A stretch of 13,534 bases of DNA. Origin: JAZDJP01 sp043803805. Its GTDB lineage: Bacteria; Planctomycetota; JAZDJP01. The stretch covers positions 1-13,534 of the forward strand of contig JAZDJP010000089.1 of the NCBI GenBank assembly GCA_043803805.1, in the 5' to 3' direction. Shown one piece after another: positions 1-7,140 of the stretch (position 1 is the first letter of the stretch; every line of letters starts with the position of its first letter). The notes under the pieces are model-generated. The model saw nothing but the letters and a program-made list of their open reading frames with translations. It was not told the origin of the DNA and did not search any database. The translations under genes and the position numbers were made by a program.

Positions 1-41
1 GTGTGGCGGGGTTCGGGAAGCGGTCTCACGGGACGCTCCTC

Positions 42-58
42 ATCCACCTCCTGTGGAT
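42..58. repeat. Small hairpin with CTCCT loop
   Basis: ATCCAC (42-47) and GTGGAT (53-58) are perfect inverted repeats around a CTCCT loop. The same loop, closed by C-G but with different stem sequences, recurs at 11623-11637 and 11661-11681. This suggests a dispersed family of palindromic intergenic repeats. The function is unknown. Confidence 0.5.
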
Positions 59-216
59 TCGTCGCTCGGAGATGCCGCCCCTCCCGACGTCCTGTCTCCG
101 GGGCGTCATCTACGCCCGCTCACCCGCCTCCCTCGCCCCGCCATTGCCGTAACCTGGGTGTGGTTGGAGGTGACCATCACAAAAGAGAGAGAAGAAAACC
201 AAGGGGCCTCTCCCCC

Positions 217-317
217 TCCATCCGCTTGCGAGAATATGGCGGATGGACCCTCCCCCTCTCCACGATTTATCGTTTGGAGGGCGTCGTTAAAAACCTTCAA
301 ATGCCGTGGAGAGGGGG
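217..317. repeat. Two consecutive inverted repeats in front of the RHS coding region
   Basis: TCCATCCGC (217-225) pairs with GCGGATGGA (239-247). CCCCCTCTCCACG (252-264) pairs perfectly over 13 bp with CGTGGAGAGGGGG (305-317), leaving a 40-nt loop. The second repeat ends about 20 bases before recognisable RHS sequence begins. This could be a mobile palindromic element or a strong secondary structure at the junction where the RHS gene was cut. The sequence does not show which. Confidence 0.6.
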
Positions 318-334
318 GCAATGAGCATGCCGCA

Positions 335-2992
335 GTGGGCGCGAAGACCGAGACCGAACGGTTTGAGTTTGATGCCAAGAACCGCCTCATCACGGAAATC
401 CGACGGGACGGCTCGGTATTGAATTACGTTTACAATCCGGCCACGGACCGTCTCGCCCAGGTCACGGACGGGGCGGGACGAGTCCTGCGGCAGTTTGATA
501 GTTACGATGCTCGCGGAACCGCCCTGACTCTCCGCGAATTCAACGGACTCGGGACGACGGATGATGTCGTTATCACCCGGAAATTCAATTCCGCAGGAGA
601 AATGCTGGAGGAGACAACCAAGGTCGGAACGAATCCGGCATGGACGGTGCGGAACACCACGGACAAGGCCGGGAACCGGACGTCGCTCGCTTATCCGGCC
701 ACCTTCAGCGCCTTCTTCAGTTATAACGAAGCCAATGCCCTGAAATCCGTCGGGACGGCCACGGGCGGGGCGGAGGTGCTCTCGGTGACGCCGAACGGAT
801 TCGGGCGGGTGGGGGCGTGGACGGCGAACGGCACAACGTCGGGGACGTTTACGGCCCAGAGGTCGTTTGACAAGGCCGGGCGGCTCTCGGCCATCAATTA
901 CAACAGCAGCATCGGGAATCTGTCCTTCACACGCACCCCGAACGGCCTCAAATCCCAGGCAACCATCGGGGCGAAGACGCAGGGCTTCGGCTACGATTCC
1001 TTGGACCGGCTCACCATGGCCAATTATTCCGGCGCAACCAATTTCCTGAATGAACAGTTCCGCTTGGATGAACTCGATAATCGGACCACGGGAAATCTGG
1101 TGAACGGGGTCTCGACGGATTATTCCATCGTGGATTCGACAAGAATCCGGGATGTGGAGACACCGGCTCCGGGAAACCCGGACTTCACCTGCCGCTACGA
1201 TGGACGGGGCAACACCGTCGAGGACAAGGACCACACGTATCAATGGGATACCTTTAATCGGTTGACCCGGGCAACGAAGAAAGTAAACCGGGAAGCGATT
1301 GAGCGGTACGTCCCGGCGGGCACGAGTCAGGGGCCGAGCGGAGCCGGGCAGGTGTTCACGATTAATCTCGGGACGAGAAAGCCCGTGAACGTTGCCGAGG
1401 CGGCTGGCGCTTCCTCCACCACGGAATTCATGGTCGAGACGCTGAATCTGGACGGCTCCTGGCGGGAGCAGACCATCACCGCCGCCACGGACATCTCCGG
1501 CGGGGTGAGGATTCAGTTCCTGAAGGCAATCACCAGTCAGGTCCGCATCACGGAGAAGAATTCCAGCACGGCCACGGGTGTTGTCGTCGGCCTTGTCTCC
1601 TGGTATCCGTGGGGCCAGGTGCAGTATTCTTATGACGGCCTCGGGCGGCGAGTGGGCCGGATTGCGGACGGGGTGGCTTATCTCTACGTCTTCGACGGCT
1701 ACCGGGTCATCGAGGAACGTCTGGCGGAGGACAATTCCATCACCCGGCAATTTGTGTACGGCGAGGCCATCAACGACCCCGTCTCCGTCAAGGACCTCGT
1801 GGCCGGGCGGACGATGTACGTCGCCAAGGACGACCTCAACGGTCCCATTGCCCTGCTGGATGAGGCCGGGGCCATTCTGGAGAAGTATGAATACACCGCC
1901 TACGGGGAAACCCGGATTCTCAATGCTCAGACCGGCCAGGCGAAATTATGGGATGATGACGCCGACGATGCCAACAACGACGGGCTGATTGATGTGGGTT
2001 TGCCCAATGCAGGCCAGCCCGCCACCCCCAAGGCCCCCCAAGTGGCCTCCGACTTCGGGAATCCCTTCGGCTTTGCCGGGATGTGGCGGGACTCGGCCAC
2101 GGGCCTCTACCACACGCATTTCCGCGAATACAACCCCTCGCTCGGCAGATGGCTCACCCCGGACCCAGCTGGCTATCGTGACGGGCAGAATCTCTACGCT
2201 TACTATCCGGGGCCGAATGGGGTGGATGTGTTGGGGTTGAGTGGAAAAGATTGGCTTCGGGGGATGTGGGGTGTTGTTTCCGAACCTTTTAAAGCAACCG
2301 CCGACGTGGTTACAGGCGTCGGATTTGTTTTCATGGGGGTCAGCGTTGAGGATGCCAGTTTCTCCAGTTCCTCAGCAAGGGCGGTTCAAGCAAGTAGAGC
2401 AAGGGGTGAATCCGGATTGGCGGCAACCGGGGCTGTTGCTGAAGATACCGCCGCCAACTTGGCTACTGCGGGTATTTATGAACAATTAATGGCAGTACAG
2501 GATTTCAATGCTGGCTTGATAACACTAGACGAGGCCGAAGCAAGGATTCATTCTTCGGGAGGCGGGGCAACGGTTTTTGTCGTTACGGCGGGGGCGGGCA
2601 AGATATTGTCGAGGGTACCAGCACCAAAAGCACCATCTCCTGCTCCTGAACCAACGCCGACGCCCGCTCCTGCTCCAGAAACGCTGCCGACGCCCGCTCC
2701 TCCCAAGACTGTGGTGCCACAGAAGACTTCAGTTCCGGCAGGAGGCAAGGGAATTCCTAAACCAACGCCTAAATTCCAACCGCCAACCAATCCGCCTCAG
2801 ATGCCGCCCGAAGTTATTCCGCCAGGTTGGAGGGTGCGGGTGATGCCTCCAACGGAGCAGTATCCAAATGGGTATTGGAAATTGGAAAAACCGATGGTGG
2901 ATGGAAGTTGGCAACCGATTGACCCATCTACGATGAAACCAGGGGGGCGGCCAGAAACACATGTGCCTTTTCCCCCACAGAAAGGCGGTTAA
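335..2992 (+). CDS. RHS/YD-repeat protein with variable C-terminal (toxin-type) extension, probably 5'-truncated
   Basis: This is the C-terminal part of an RHS protein, the family whose YD repeats form a shell around a C-terminal toxin. YD-type repeats begin around nt 345 (FDAKNRLITEI, FGYDSLDRLTMANYSG, YSYDGLGRRVGRI). The RHS-associated core lies at 2066-2240 (GLYHTHFREYNPSLGRWLTP, then NLYAYY), ending in DVLGL where the family usually has DPxGL. The remaining ~250 residues are variable: an Ala/Gly-rich segment, a Pro-rich linker (about 2618-2830) and a compact tail with GWRVRVMPPT, GYWKLEKPM and IDPSTMKPG, which I infer to be a small toxin domain. The frame is open to the left edge (GTG also at 53), but 2-334 has no RHS character and no start has a convincing ribosome site; GTG 335 is a working choice. 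Complete RHS proteins are usually much longer, so truncation or an orphan tip is likely. An immunity-type gene follows after 2 nt. Confidence 0.8.
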   Translation: MGAKTETERFEFDAKNRLITEIRRDGSVLNYVYNPATDRLAQVTDGAGRVLRQFDSYDARGTALTLREFNGLGTTDDVVITRKFNSAGEMLEETTKVGTNPAWTVRNTTDKAGNRTSLAYPATFSAFFSYNEANALKSVGTATGGAEVLSVTPNGFGRVGAWTANGTTSGTFTAQRSFDKAGRLSAINYNSSIGNLSFTRTPNGLKSQATIGAKTQGFGYDSLDRLTMANYSGATNFLNEQFRLDELDNRTTGNLVNGVSTDYSIVDSTRIRDVETPAPGNPDFTCRYDGRGNTVEDKDHTYQWDTFNRLTRATKKVNREAIERYVPAGTSQGPSGAGQVFTINLGTRKPVNVAEAAGASSTTEFMVETLNLDGSWREQTITAATDISGGVRIQFLKAITSQVRITEKNSSTATGVVVGLVSWYPWGQVQYSYDGLGRRVGRIADGVAYLYVFDGYRVIEERLAEDNSITRQFVYGEAINDPVSVKDLVAGRTMYVAKDDLNGPIALLDEAGAILEKYEYTAYGETRILNAQTGQAKLWDDDADDANNDGLIDVGLPNAGQPATPKAPQVASDFGNPFGFAGMWRDSATGLYHTHFREYNPSLGRWLTPDPAGYRDGQNLYAYYPGPNGVDVLGLSGKDWLRGMWGVVSEPFKATADVVTGVGFVFMGVSVEDASFSSSSARAVQASRARGESGLAATGAVAEDTAANLATAGIYEQLMAVQDFNAGLITLDEAEARIHSSGGGATVFVVTAGAGKILSRVPAPKAPSPAPEPTPTPAPAPETLPTPAPPKTVVPQKTSVPAGGKGIPKPTPKFQPPTNPPQMPPEVIPPGWRVRVMPPTEQYPNGYWKLEKPMVDGSWQPIDPSTMKPGGRPETHVPFPPQKGG
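2656..2701 (+). repeat. Direct repeat coding for the Pro/Ala-rich linker of the RHS protein
   Basis: GCCGACGCCCGCTCCT occurs at 2656-2671 and again at 2686-2701, exactly 30 bp apart and in frame. The repeat encodes a PTPAPAPETL-type unit. It probably arose by slippage duplication in the flexible linker before the C-terminal domain. Confidence 0.7.
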
Positions 2993-2994
2993 TC

Positions 2995-3348
2995 ATGTAT
3001 AAATGGCCCGTAGGATTGTCCCCGAATGAATTTTGTGGATTGGTTGTTGAGGCAATCACGTTTTCGATTAATACAATCACCATAAACTTCGGACAAGATT
3101 ATGGCGTTACCGTGGAATCCAGCATTCGGATGAAAATAAAGGATGCGGAAGAAGAAGTCTCAATTCCGCCGACAAGCACCAGGCTAATGTCGTTAGTGGG
3201 AAAGACGGTTCAAGTAAGCACTGTAGACGCTGACGGGGCTTCGTTGTTGTTGCAGTTTGGTGAAGGATGTCAGGTGCGACTAGAAGGTGGGGACAAAGAA
3301 TACGAGTGTTTTCATATCAATGCAAAAGGGAAGGAGTTTGTGATTTGA
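2995..3348 (+). CDS. DUF6188-like small protein, probable immunity protein of the RHS toxin
   Basis: A 117-residue soluble protein with no signal peptide or membrane segment. It starts 2 nt after the RHS stop codon, with AAAGGCGG (2981-2988), inside the end of the RHS gene, as its ribosome site, so translation of the two is probably coupled. The pattern resembles the DUF6188 family: an N-terminal half of short beta strands (ITFSINTITINFG), a central LVGKTVQVSTVDADGASLLL, and a C-terminal strand pair (CQVRLEGG, then YECFHINAKGKEFVI). That family is often found next to polymorphic toxins. Immunity function is inferred from position and size, not from any catalytic motif. The family call rests on memory of its strand pattern. 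Confidence 0.72.
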   Translation: MYKWPVGLSPNEFCGLVVEAITFSINTITINFGQDYGVTVESSIRMKIKDAEEEVSIPPTSTRLMSLVGKTVQVSTVDADGASLLLQFGEGCQVRLEGGDKEYECFHINAKGKEFVI

Positions 3349-3424
3349 ATTCTTGTCAATCCATCCCCACGCCGCCCTTTCCCCTCTCGCCCACGACCTG
3401 TGGAAGAAGGACGGCAGGCCGCAC

Positions 3425-3452
3425 GGGCGGGGGCAGGGGTGCGGGGGAGGGG
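3425..3452 (+). other. G-quadruplex-type motif
   Basis: Five G tracts of 3-5 bases are separated by linkers of 1-3 bases (GGG-C-GGGGG-CA-GGGG-TGC-GGGGG-A-GGGG). This fits the standard quadruplex-forming pattern on the + strand. It lies downstream of the immunity gene, outside any coding region. Whether it folds or matters is unknown. Confidence 0.55.
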
Positions 3453-3653
3453 CGGAGTAGATGATGAAGATGAGGGCGGGGGGAGATGATCCGGTTCCAT
3501 CAGGTTGACGATTCCCATCACAAGGGATAGAATGCCCGTCACATAAAGGTCATTTCACAAGGAGGGAGTATCGCCACACGCGTCACGTTGACGTAATCAA
3601 CTCCGAACACCAATAGAAGGTCTTTGCCGACCTGCAAATCGCCAGTTTGTAAA

Positions 3654-3722
3654 TTCGAGAGGCAAAGGCTCATTTTGTTGGTGCCCGAAAGGGCACCAGC
3701 TCGATGAAGCCGTCCTCTCGAA
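3654..3722 (+). other. Long bulged hairpin, candidate structured RNA or 5' leader element
   Basis: TTCGAGAGG (3654-3662) pairs with CCTCTCGAA (3714-3722). Inside, GGCTCATT (3667-3674) pairs with GATGAAGCC (3703-3711) with one bulged A. At the tip, GTTGGTGCCC (3677-3686) pairs with GGGCACCAGC (3691-3700) across a GAAA tetraloop. Three stacked helices with small internal loops suggest a real RNA fold. It ends 66 bases before the nuclease ATG and could act in its leader. There is no T-run, so it is not an intrinsic terminator. No known RNA family was recognised. Confidence 0.45.
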
Positions 3723-3788
3723 GGGCTCTGGCGAGCCTGCAGGTTGGATAGTGGATTCGACTGGTGCTCTTTTTATTTGGGGCGTGAA

Positions 3789-4352
3789 ATGACAGGAAGG
3801 CTGAAATATGGCATCGTGATTGCTGTTGTCGCCACCGCCCTGGCCGTCGTCGCATTTCGGTTTCATCATCCGGAAAACGTAACCCAACACATTTTTGAAG
3901 GCGCGCCGATCTCCGCCGTCGTCGAGACCACGAAGGCGGACGCCCTGAAAGTTGTCTCCGTGACAGACGGGGACACGCTCAAGGTTTTGAACGGGAAGAC
4001 CGTCACCATCCGCCTGAATGGGATTGACTGCCCGGAGAAGGCGCAAGCGTTCGGACAGAAGGCGAAGCAATTCACGTCCGAGATGGTCTTCGGGAAGCTG
4101 GTCACGGTGAAGGAGAAAGGTCGGGATCGGTACGGGCGCACCATTGGGGAGGTTATCCTGGAGGATGGTCGAAATCTGAACCGGGAACTTGTCCGGGCGG
4201 GGATGGCCTGGTGGTATCGGCAATACGCGCCGAAGGACGCCGAACTGGAAGTGCTGGAACTGGAGGCACGGGAAGCGAAACGGGGGTTGTGGGTTGACGC
4301 CGATCCTGTCCCGCCGTGGGAGTGGCGGAAAAGAAAAAGGAAAGGAGACTGA
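3789..4352 (+). CDS. Membrane-anchored thermonuclease (SNase-like)
   Basis: A 187-residue staphylococcal-nuclease-fold protein, predicted to cleave DNA or RNA phosphodiesters with Ca2+. The N-terminus (about residues 7-23, GIVIAVVATALAVVAF) is a single hydrophobic segment after TGRLK, a signal anchor or uncleaved signal, which puts the catalytic domain outside the cytoplasm. Known SNase active-site positions are present: D60 and D62 in VTDGDT, R75 in IRLNGID, D80, E83 in DCPE, and R117 in DRYGR. The end is a basic tail (WRKRKRKGD). ATG 3789 is preferred over an upstream TTG (3744) because it starts at the anchor; its ribosome site (GGGGCG) is weak. The stop lies 2 nt before the next gene, implying an operon. 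It might be cargo of the element or a nutrient/DNA-uptake nuclease; the context does not decide. Confidence 0.88.
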   Translation: MTGRLKYGIVIAVVATALAVVAFRFHHPENVTQHIFEGAPISAVVETTKADALKVVSVTDGDTLKVLNGKTVTIRLNGIDCPEKAQAFGQKAKQFTSEMVFGKLVTVKEKGRDRYGRTIGEVILEDGRNLNRELVRAGMAWWYRQYAPKDAELEVLELEAREAKRGLWVDADPVPPWEWRKRKRKGD

Positions 4353-4354
4353 CG

Positions 4355-5236
4355 ATGACGACCGACGAACGCTTGGAAAATTTGGAGAGGGAACTGGTTC
4401 GAGGGAGACGATTGAATCGGTTGTTGCTGACCGGTCTGGGGTTGTCTTTGGGGACTTTGGTTTGGATCGGGACAGGAATTGCGGGAAGTGGGGAGTCCAC
4501 TTTCAAGGAGATCCGCGCCAATAAAATCGTTATTGAGGATGGGAATGGCAAGATTCGTGCACTATTGAGCGGGGATAAAGACATCCCAGGGCTTCACTTG
4601 CTCGATGAGAACGGAAAACTCCGCGTAATATTAGGCGCGAGCGAGATGGGGCCTGGGTTGATCTTGCTTGACGAGAACAAAAAGTTTCGCGCGGTGATGG
4701 TAATTAAAAAGGATGGGCCATTTCTGAATTTGTCCGACGAGAACGACAATGTCCGCGCCGCGATGTGTGTATCGAAAATCGGGCCTCAACTATGCTTGTC
4801 TGATGAAAATGGCAAGACCCGCGCCAGGGTGATCGTAGGGACGAAGAATGAACCACAGTTTACTCTGACCGACGAGAATGGCGAGACCCGTGTTGGGCTG
4901 GCCGCGTTCAAGGACGGACCGAGGTTGAAACTGCTCGACGCGAACGGGAAGACCCGCGTCGCGCTGGGCGCAGTCGAGGGCGGGACGGGGTTAAGCCTGT
5001 CTGACGAGAATGGCAAGACCCGCGTCGGGTTGGTCGTGGACAAGGCCGGGCCGGGACTGAGTCTACACGACGAGAATGGTAAGACCCGCGCCGAAATGGC
5101 CGTGAGCAAGGAGAGGTCGGGACTGGATCTGGTCGATGAGAACGGAAAGCCCCGCGTTATGCTACTCATTAACATGGAGGGGCCGGGACTGGTCCTGTCT
5201 GACGAGAACAGCAAACCCGTCTGGTCTGCGCCATGA
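4355..5236 (+). CDS. DENGK-repeat membrane-anchored protein, copy 1
   Basis: A 293-residue protein of unknown function. It starts 2 nt after the nuclease stop with AAAGGAG at 4341-4347, so the two are very likely co-translated. Residues 1-22 are charged and helical (TTDERLENLERELVRGRR). A membrane segment follows (LLLTGLGLSLGTLVWIG), then a short linker and EIRANKIVIEDGNGK, which opens about ten tandem repeats of ~22 residues. The repeat pattern is DENGKxRVxLxxxxxGPGLxLx, two predicted short strands per unit, ending in the cap DENSKPVWSAP. The even spacing suggests a solenoid or stacked beta fold outside the membrane. I have seen this architecture as hypothetical proteins in several environmental phyla; no function is established to my knowledge. 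An upstream in-frame ATG (4316) lies inside the nuclease gene and lacks a ribosome site. Confidence 0.8.
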   Translation: MTTDERLENLERELVRGRRLNRLLLTGLGLSLGTLVWIGTGIAGSGESTFKEIRANKIVIEDGNGKIRALLSGDKDIPGLHLLDENGKLRVILGASEMGPGLILLDENKKFRAVMVIKKDGPFLNLSDENDNVRAAMCVSKIGPQLCLSDENGKTRARVIVGTKNEPQFTLTDENGETRVGLAAFKDGPRLKLLDANGKTRVALGAVEGGTGLSLSDENGKTRVGLVVDKAGPGLSLHDENGKTRAEMAVSKERSGLDLVDENGKPRVMLLINMEGPGLVLSDENSKPVWSAP

Positions 5237-5297
5237 AGGCGCTTGCCTTGGGCAACTTTCTGAACAGCGGGAAAACAGCAACAAGGAGGGGGACGTT

Positions 5298-6089
5298 ATG
5301 ACTATGGAACAGCGTCTGGAAAATATGGAACGGCAACTGGCTCGCATGAGGCGATTCAATTGCTGGTTGCTGGTTGCCGTGGGAATGGTTGTCGGGGGAT
5401 GGTTGGCGCTGGGCGTCGGCGACTTGCGTCCCAGCACGGCACAAGCGGCGGAGGGGGACGGCAAGGTGGAGAAGGTTATCCGCGCCAATAAATTCGTTGT
5501 TGAGGATGAGAACGGAAAGGACCGCGTCATGTTGGGCGTGATTAAGGGCGGGCCTAGACTGTGCTTGCTCGATGAGAACAGCGAACCTCGCGCCATGCTG
5601 TTCATTAACAAGGTTGGGTCGGGATTGACGCTGTCCGACGAGAACGACAAGGAACGCGTCAGAATTATTGCGATCAAGGACGGGTCGGAACTGTTATTGG
5701 TCGATGAGAATGGCAAGATCCGCTCCGCTCTGGTCGCGTTCAAGGACAGGTCGGCGCTGAGCCTGCGTGATGAGAACGGCAAGACCCGTGCTATATTGAA
5801 CGTTGGCAAAGATATATTATCCTTGGGTCTACTCGACGAGAAGGGGATGCCACGTGCCAGTCTGAACGTGGTTGAGCAACTTGTTTCAAGTTTGGAACTG
5901 AACGATGGCGTAGTCCATTCCTCGATGCAAGTGAACAAATTAGGACCGAGTATGAGTCTGAACTGCGGAGATGGGAAGGGTAGCGCGTTCCTTTCCGTGT
6001 ACAAGGAGACAGGGCGGCCAACATTAGACTTGGCCGGCAAAGCAGACTCTGGTCTACACCGAAGTATAGGTCTGACTGAGCGCAAGTAA
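5298..6089 (+). CDS. DENGK-repeat membrane-anchored protein, copy 2 (diverged paralogue)
   Basis: A 263-residue paralogue of the preceding gene, 61 nt downstream, with AAGGAGGGGG (5283-5292) before the ATG. It has the same plan: charged helix (MEQRLENMERQLARMRR), a membrane segment (LLVAVGMVVGGWLALGVG) followed by a possible signal-cleavage region (STAQAAEG), then VIRANKFVVEDENGK and about six DENGK units. After roughly nt 5850 the repeats degenerate (NDGVVHSSMQVNKLGPSMSL, then NCGDGKGSAFLSVYKETG), and the WSAP-type cap of copy 1 is missing. The tail is GLHRSIGLTERK. It is probably a tandem duplication that has decayed or specialised at the C-terminus. Earlier in-frame starts (5136) overlap copy 1 and are unlikely. 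Function unknown. Confidence 0.8.
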   Translation: MTMEQRLENMERQLARMRRFNCWLLVAVGMVVGGWLALGVGDLRPSTAQAAEGDGKVEKVIRANKFVVEDENGKDRVMLGVIKGGPRLCLLDENSEPRAMLFINKVGSGLTLSDENDKERVRIIAIKDGSELLLVDENGKIRSALVAFKDRSALSLRDENGKTRAILNVGKDILSLGLLDEKGMPRASLNVVEQLVSSLELNDGVVHSSMQVNKLGPSMSLNCGDGKGSAFLSVYKETGRPTLDLAGKADSGLHRSIGLTERK

Positions 6090-6213
6090 AATGGCATGTA
6101 ACCATGTGTTCTGTCGGGTAAAATGAGGCCGGGCTAGGGTCGCTCCCGAAAAGCGGTCACGTGGGCCGCCTGCCCGCCTTTTAAATTTCCACGGCCTTGC
6201 CACGGAGGTCTTC

Positions 6214-7101
6214 GTGAATCCACAAATTCCCGCCACGTCCCCGACAATCTATAGGGCATGTGTAGAACTGGCCTACTGGGGTGTAAAAGAAGGGGTCGAG
6301 TATCTTCTTGGTGATCTTTGTAAAGAGTGGGACGAGGTGGCACGATCGCCGACTGAACACGATAAGAATCTTGTCTTTCCTGGGAATGTTCCATCTCATC
6401 CACGGTTAAGAATTTATGAACTTCTTTTTCGTGATCTTGAATTTGGAGTAATTCCATCCCAATACGATGAGGAATCCGGCTACAGGATAAAACCATGTGA
6501 TTTTGTCAGATGGGGTGAAAAAAAACTTTCTCTGGTTATCCCTGGTCACAAACTTCCGGAAGGTTTGAGAACAGCCCTGGAAAACAAGGTGACACAAGAT
6601 ATTAAAGACACAACTGCTGACGCTGCAAGGGAGAAGTTGGGGGAGGGCAACGAGACTGACACACTGGGCATGACTTGGCAGGATGTGCAAGGCAGGTTGC
6701 TGGGCATGGTTGAACGCAAGGAACCATATACGTCGGATGGCAAGTTGGCGAGTTGTGTGGGTTGCAGTTCTTCCACGATTCACAAGGCAATTCAGAATTC
6801 CCCGAAGTTGAAAGAATGGCAGGCCAAGTCAGTGAAAAAGTCGTTCAGGGCGCGGAGTCTCAATGCCGTTGACTTGGATAACAGGCCGAGCGGAGAAGAT
6901 GATCCGGCCAACTATCTGCCTGATGATGATGTGGATACGGTAATGAATAACCTGATTGACCAAGCAGACACGCCAGAGAAACGGGTTAAGTTGATTGCCA
7001 TGAGCCGAGATGAGCGCCGAGAAATGGTCAAACTTGTTCAAGAATCAGGGAATGACCCGATTGGGAAGGAAGGCGATCGGCTACTTGGCCGGAAGCCCTG
7101 A
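6214..7101 (+). CDS. Unrecognised 295-aa protein of the element, HTH-like segment
   Basis: The GTG at 6214 is preceded by GGAGG (6204-6208) with 5 nt spacing, which supports this start. I do not recognise the family. The N-terminal ~110 residues look globular (ATSPTIYRACVELAYWGVKE, then GYRIKPCDFVRWGEKKLSLV). A middle part with many charged residues leads to DGKLASCVGCSSSTIHKAIQ and NSPKLKEWQAK (about residues 176-205), which reads as a helix-turn-helix. The C-terminal part is acidic, then helical (DTPEKRVKLIAMSRDERREMV). No membrane segment or signal is visible. It stands upstream of a palindromic site and the primase-helicase, so a regulator or replication accessory role is possible, but this is inference. 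Base composition looks more AT-rich than in the chromosomal genes at the right end, as expected of acquired DNA. Confidence 0.7.
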   Translation: MNPQIPATSPTIYRACVELAYWGVKEGVEYLLGDLCKEWDEVARSPTEHDKNLVFPGNVPSHPRLRIYELLFRDLEFGVIPSQYDEESGYRIKPCDFVRWGEKKLSLVIPGHKLPEGLRTALENKVTQDIKDTTADAAREKLGEGNETDTLGMTWQDVQGRLLGMVERKEPYTSDGKLASCVGCSSSTIHKAIQNSPKLKEWQAKSVKKSFRARSLNAVDLDNRPSGEDDPANYLPDDDVDTVMNNLIDQADTPEKRVKLIAMSRDERREMVKLVQESGNDPIGKEGDRLLGRKP

Positions 7102-7140
7102 CGGTATGACGTTCGCGAACGTTCGCGAATGAAAATACCG
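7102..7140. promoter_or_regulatory. Tandem palindromes inside a larger inverted repeat; candidate origin or operator
   Basis: GTTCGCGAAC (7111-7120), itself a palindrome, is followed directly by GTTCGCGAA (7121-7129). Together they form an 18-bp perfect palindrome, TTCGCGAACGTTCGCGAA (7112-7129). CGGTAT (7102-7107) and ATACCG (7135-7140) flank it as an outer inverted repeat. An A-run and AT-rich bases follow (7142-7168). It lies just after the 6214 gene and upstream of the primase-helicase. A dimeric protein site is likely; an origin bound by the primase-helicase is one possibility. Confidence 0.5.

Larger units (their letters stand above)
3349..3788. other. Gene-poor spacer between immunity gene and nuclease
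   Basis: I see no credible gene in these 440 bases. The left half is C-rich then strongly G-rich and holds a G-tract cluster. The right half holds AGGTC/GACCT (3618-3633), a long bulged hairpin (3654-3722) and a GGCTC-TGGC-GAGCC hairpin (3724-3737). AAGGAGGG near 3560 looks like a ribosome site but is followed by no usable start codon, so it may be a relic. No convincing sigma70 promoter for the nuclease was found. Confidence 0.5.

Noticed and set aside
1..324. Reading frame 1 of 107 codons at the left edge, ending with ATGA overlap at 321-324
   Set aside because: Low-complexity Arg/Ser/Gly/Pro product running through palindromes. The overlapping ATG at 321 has a ribosome-like G-run but leads only to a short frame ending by about 420.
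287..1750. Long minus-strand reading frame (487 codons) opposite the RHS gene
   Set aside because: Its product is a compositionally odd Arg/Pro/Gly-rich sequence without motifs, while the + strand frame gives clear YD repeats. It is open because of codon bias on the other strand.
3509..3519. CGATTCCCATC, an 11-base match to the tRNA-Gly T arm, as the second attachment site
   Set aside because: It is in the opposite orientation to the tRNA copy in the window and is not extended on either side; excision needs a direct repeat. A chance match is plausible.
3312..3542. Minus-strand frame of 76 codons after the immunity gene
   Set aside because: It begins with a hydrophobic stretch but becomes a Pro/Ser/Arg-rich low-complexity product of the G-tract region, overlaps the end of the immunity gene and has no good ribosome site.
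3597..4223. Minus-strand frame of 208 codons opposite the nuclease
   Set aside because: The + strand encodes an SNase with all catalytic residues; the antisense product has no recognisable features.
4500..6000. CRISPR-like regular repeats
   Set aside because: The periodicity is about 66 bp of diverged coding repeats (DENGK units), in frame in two ORFs, not identical repeats with unique spacers.
5162..6097. Minus-strand frame of 311 codons opposite the second DENGK gene
   Set aside because: The repeat codons read backwards give a stop-free Ser/Pro-rich repeat. There is no ribosome site and the + strand has a proper start, membrane segment and repeat logic.
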